A stretch of 22,560 nt of DNA from Gemmatimonadota bacterium (GTDB lineage: Bacteria; GCA-2686955): assembly GCA_002686955.1 (NCBI GenBank), contig NYZA01000244.1, positions 1 through 22,560 on the forward strand, read 5' to 3'. A program made the position numbers and the translations under genes. Shown in pieces: positions 22,474 through 22,560 of the stretch. How positions within the stretch are numbered: the first letter of the stretch is position 1; every line of letters begins with the position of its first letter. A model generated the notes under the pieces. That model was given only the letters and a program-made list of their open reading frames with translations. It did no database searches and had not been told where the DNA came from.

Positions 22474-22546
22474 GCCCGATCGGCGAGCCCCGAAAGCCTC
22501 GAAGTAGCGCTGCTACTCCTCCGGTTTCGGAACTCACCGATCGGCC
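22474..22546. repeat. long imperfect hairpin at window end
   Basis: The left arm from 22474 (GCCCGATCGGCGAG...CCGAAAGCC...GTAGC) and the right arm ending near 22546 (GCTAC...GGTTTCGGAACTCACCGATCGGCC) are complementary over about 35 nt each, with interruptions. They match at CCGATCGG, GAG, CCGAAA and GTAGC, with only a few bases at the apex. Together with 22411-22437 this makes the 255-bp region upstream of the glycosyltransferase largely repeat-derived. It could extend beyond the window. Confidence 0.55.
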
Positions 22547-22560
22547 AGATCTGCGGCACA

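Noticed and set aside
1-22560. CRISPR array, transposase, phage or defence genes
   Set aside because: No regularly spaced repeats, DDE/HUH transposase, integrase or phage structural gene was found; the repeats present are isolated inverted repeats.

Overview
The window is GC-rich DNA from a Gram-negative bacterium, and the gene content fits a Candidatus Eisenbacteria-like / FCB-group lineage. This is inferred from protein types, not from a marker tree. The clues are Omp28-type thioredoxin-fold secreted proteins, one with a C-terminal FlgD-like Ig/sorting domain; a DUF6029-like outer-membrane barrel; PD40 propeller lipoproteins; beta-helix proteins; and multidomain secreted subtilases.

Layout. 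1-530 has no convincing gene but holds an inverted-repeat element (88-252). A sigma70-like promoter (531-559) drives tRNA-Arg(ACG) (575-651), followed by a terminator-like hairpin that abuts trmJ (700-1479, +). From 12951 down to 1448 seven minus-strand genes lie head to tail with gaps of 52 bp or less, probably one or two long operons. In transcription order they are: an Omp28-like protein with FlgD tail, a TlpA-like oxidoreductase, a DUF6029-like barrel, a second Omp28-like protein, a 1345-aa TPR-Clp AAA+-RF2 fusion, a PD40/TolB-like lipoprotein, and a DUF2058 (YaiL-like) protein. Divergent from this cluster are a second TlpA-like gene (13079-13639, +) and a 5'-truncated beta-helix gene (13710-15140, +). 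Convergent to those are a secreted subtilase (15150-17918, -) and lgt (18028-18816, -). A 26-nt inverted-repeat structure separates lgt from a GT4 glycosyltransferase-fadH pair (22305 to 18994, -). The window ends in further repeat-like hairpins.

How the genes may work together. The first four genes of the long operon look like an extracytoplasmic thiol-disulfide module: three exported CxxC thioredoxin-fold proteins plus a barrel that itself carries a C-terminal Cx4C pair, with another TlpA-like protein encoded divergently. Lgt would lipidate the TolB-like lipoprotein.

The most unusual gene is the fusion at 3857-7894. TPR repeats replace the Clp N-domain, two ClpA/B-type AAA+ modules follow without an M-domain, and the C-terminus is a complete RF2-like region whose GGQ loop has been deleted and whose SPF anticodon motif is lost. 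A plausible but untested reading is a ribosome- or nascent-chain-targeted unfoldase that recognises the ribosomal A site without hydrolysing peptidyl-tRNA. It is translationally coupled (ATGA overlap) to the lipoprotein gene and followed by the DUF2058 gene.
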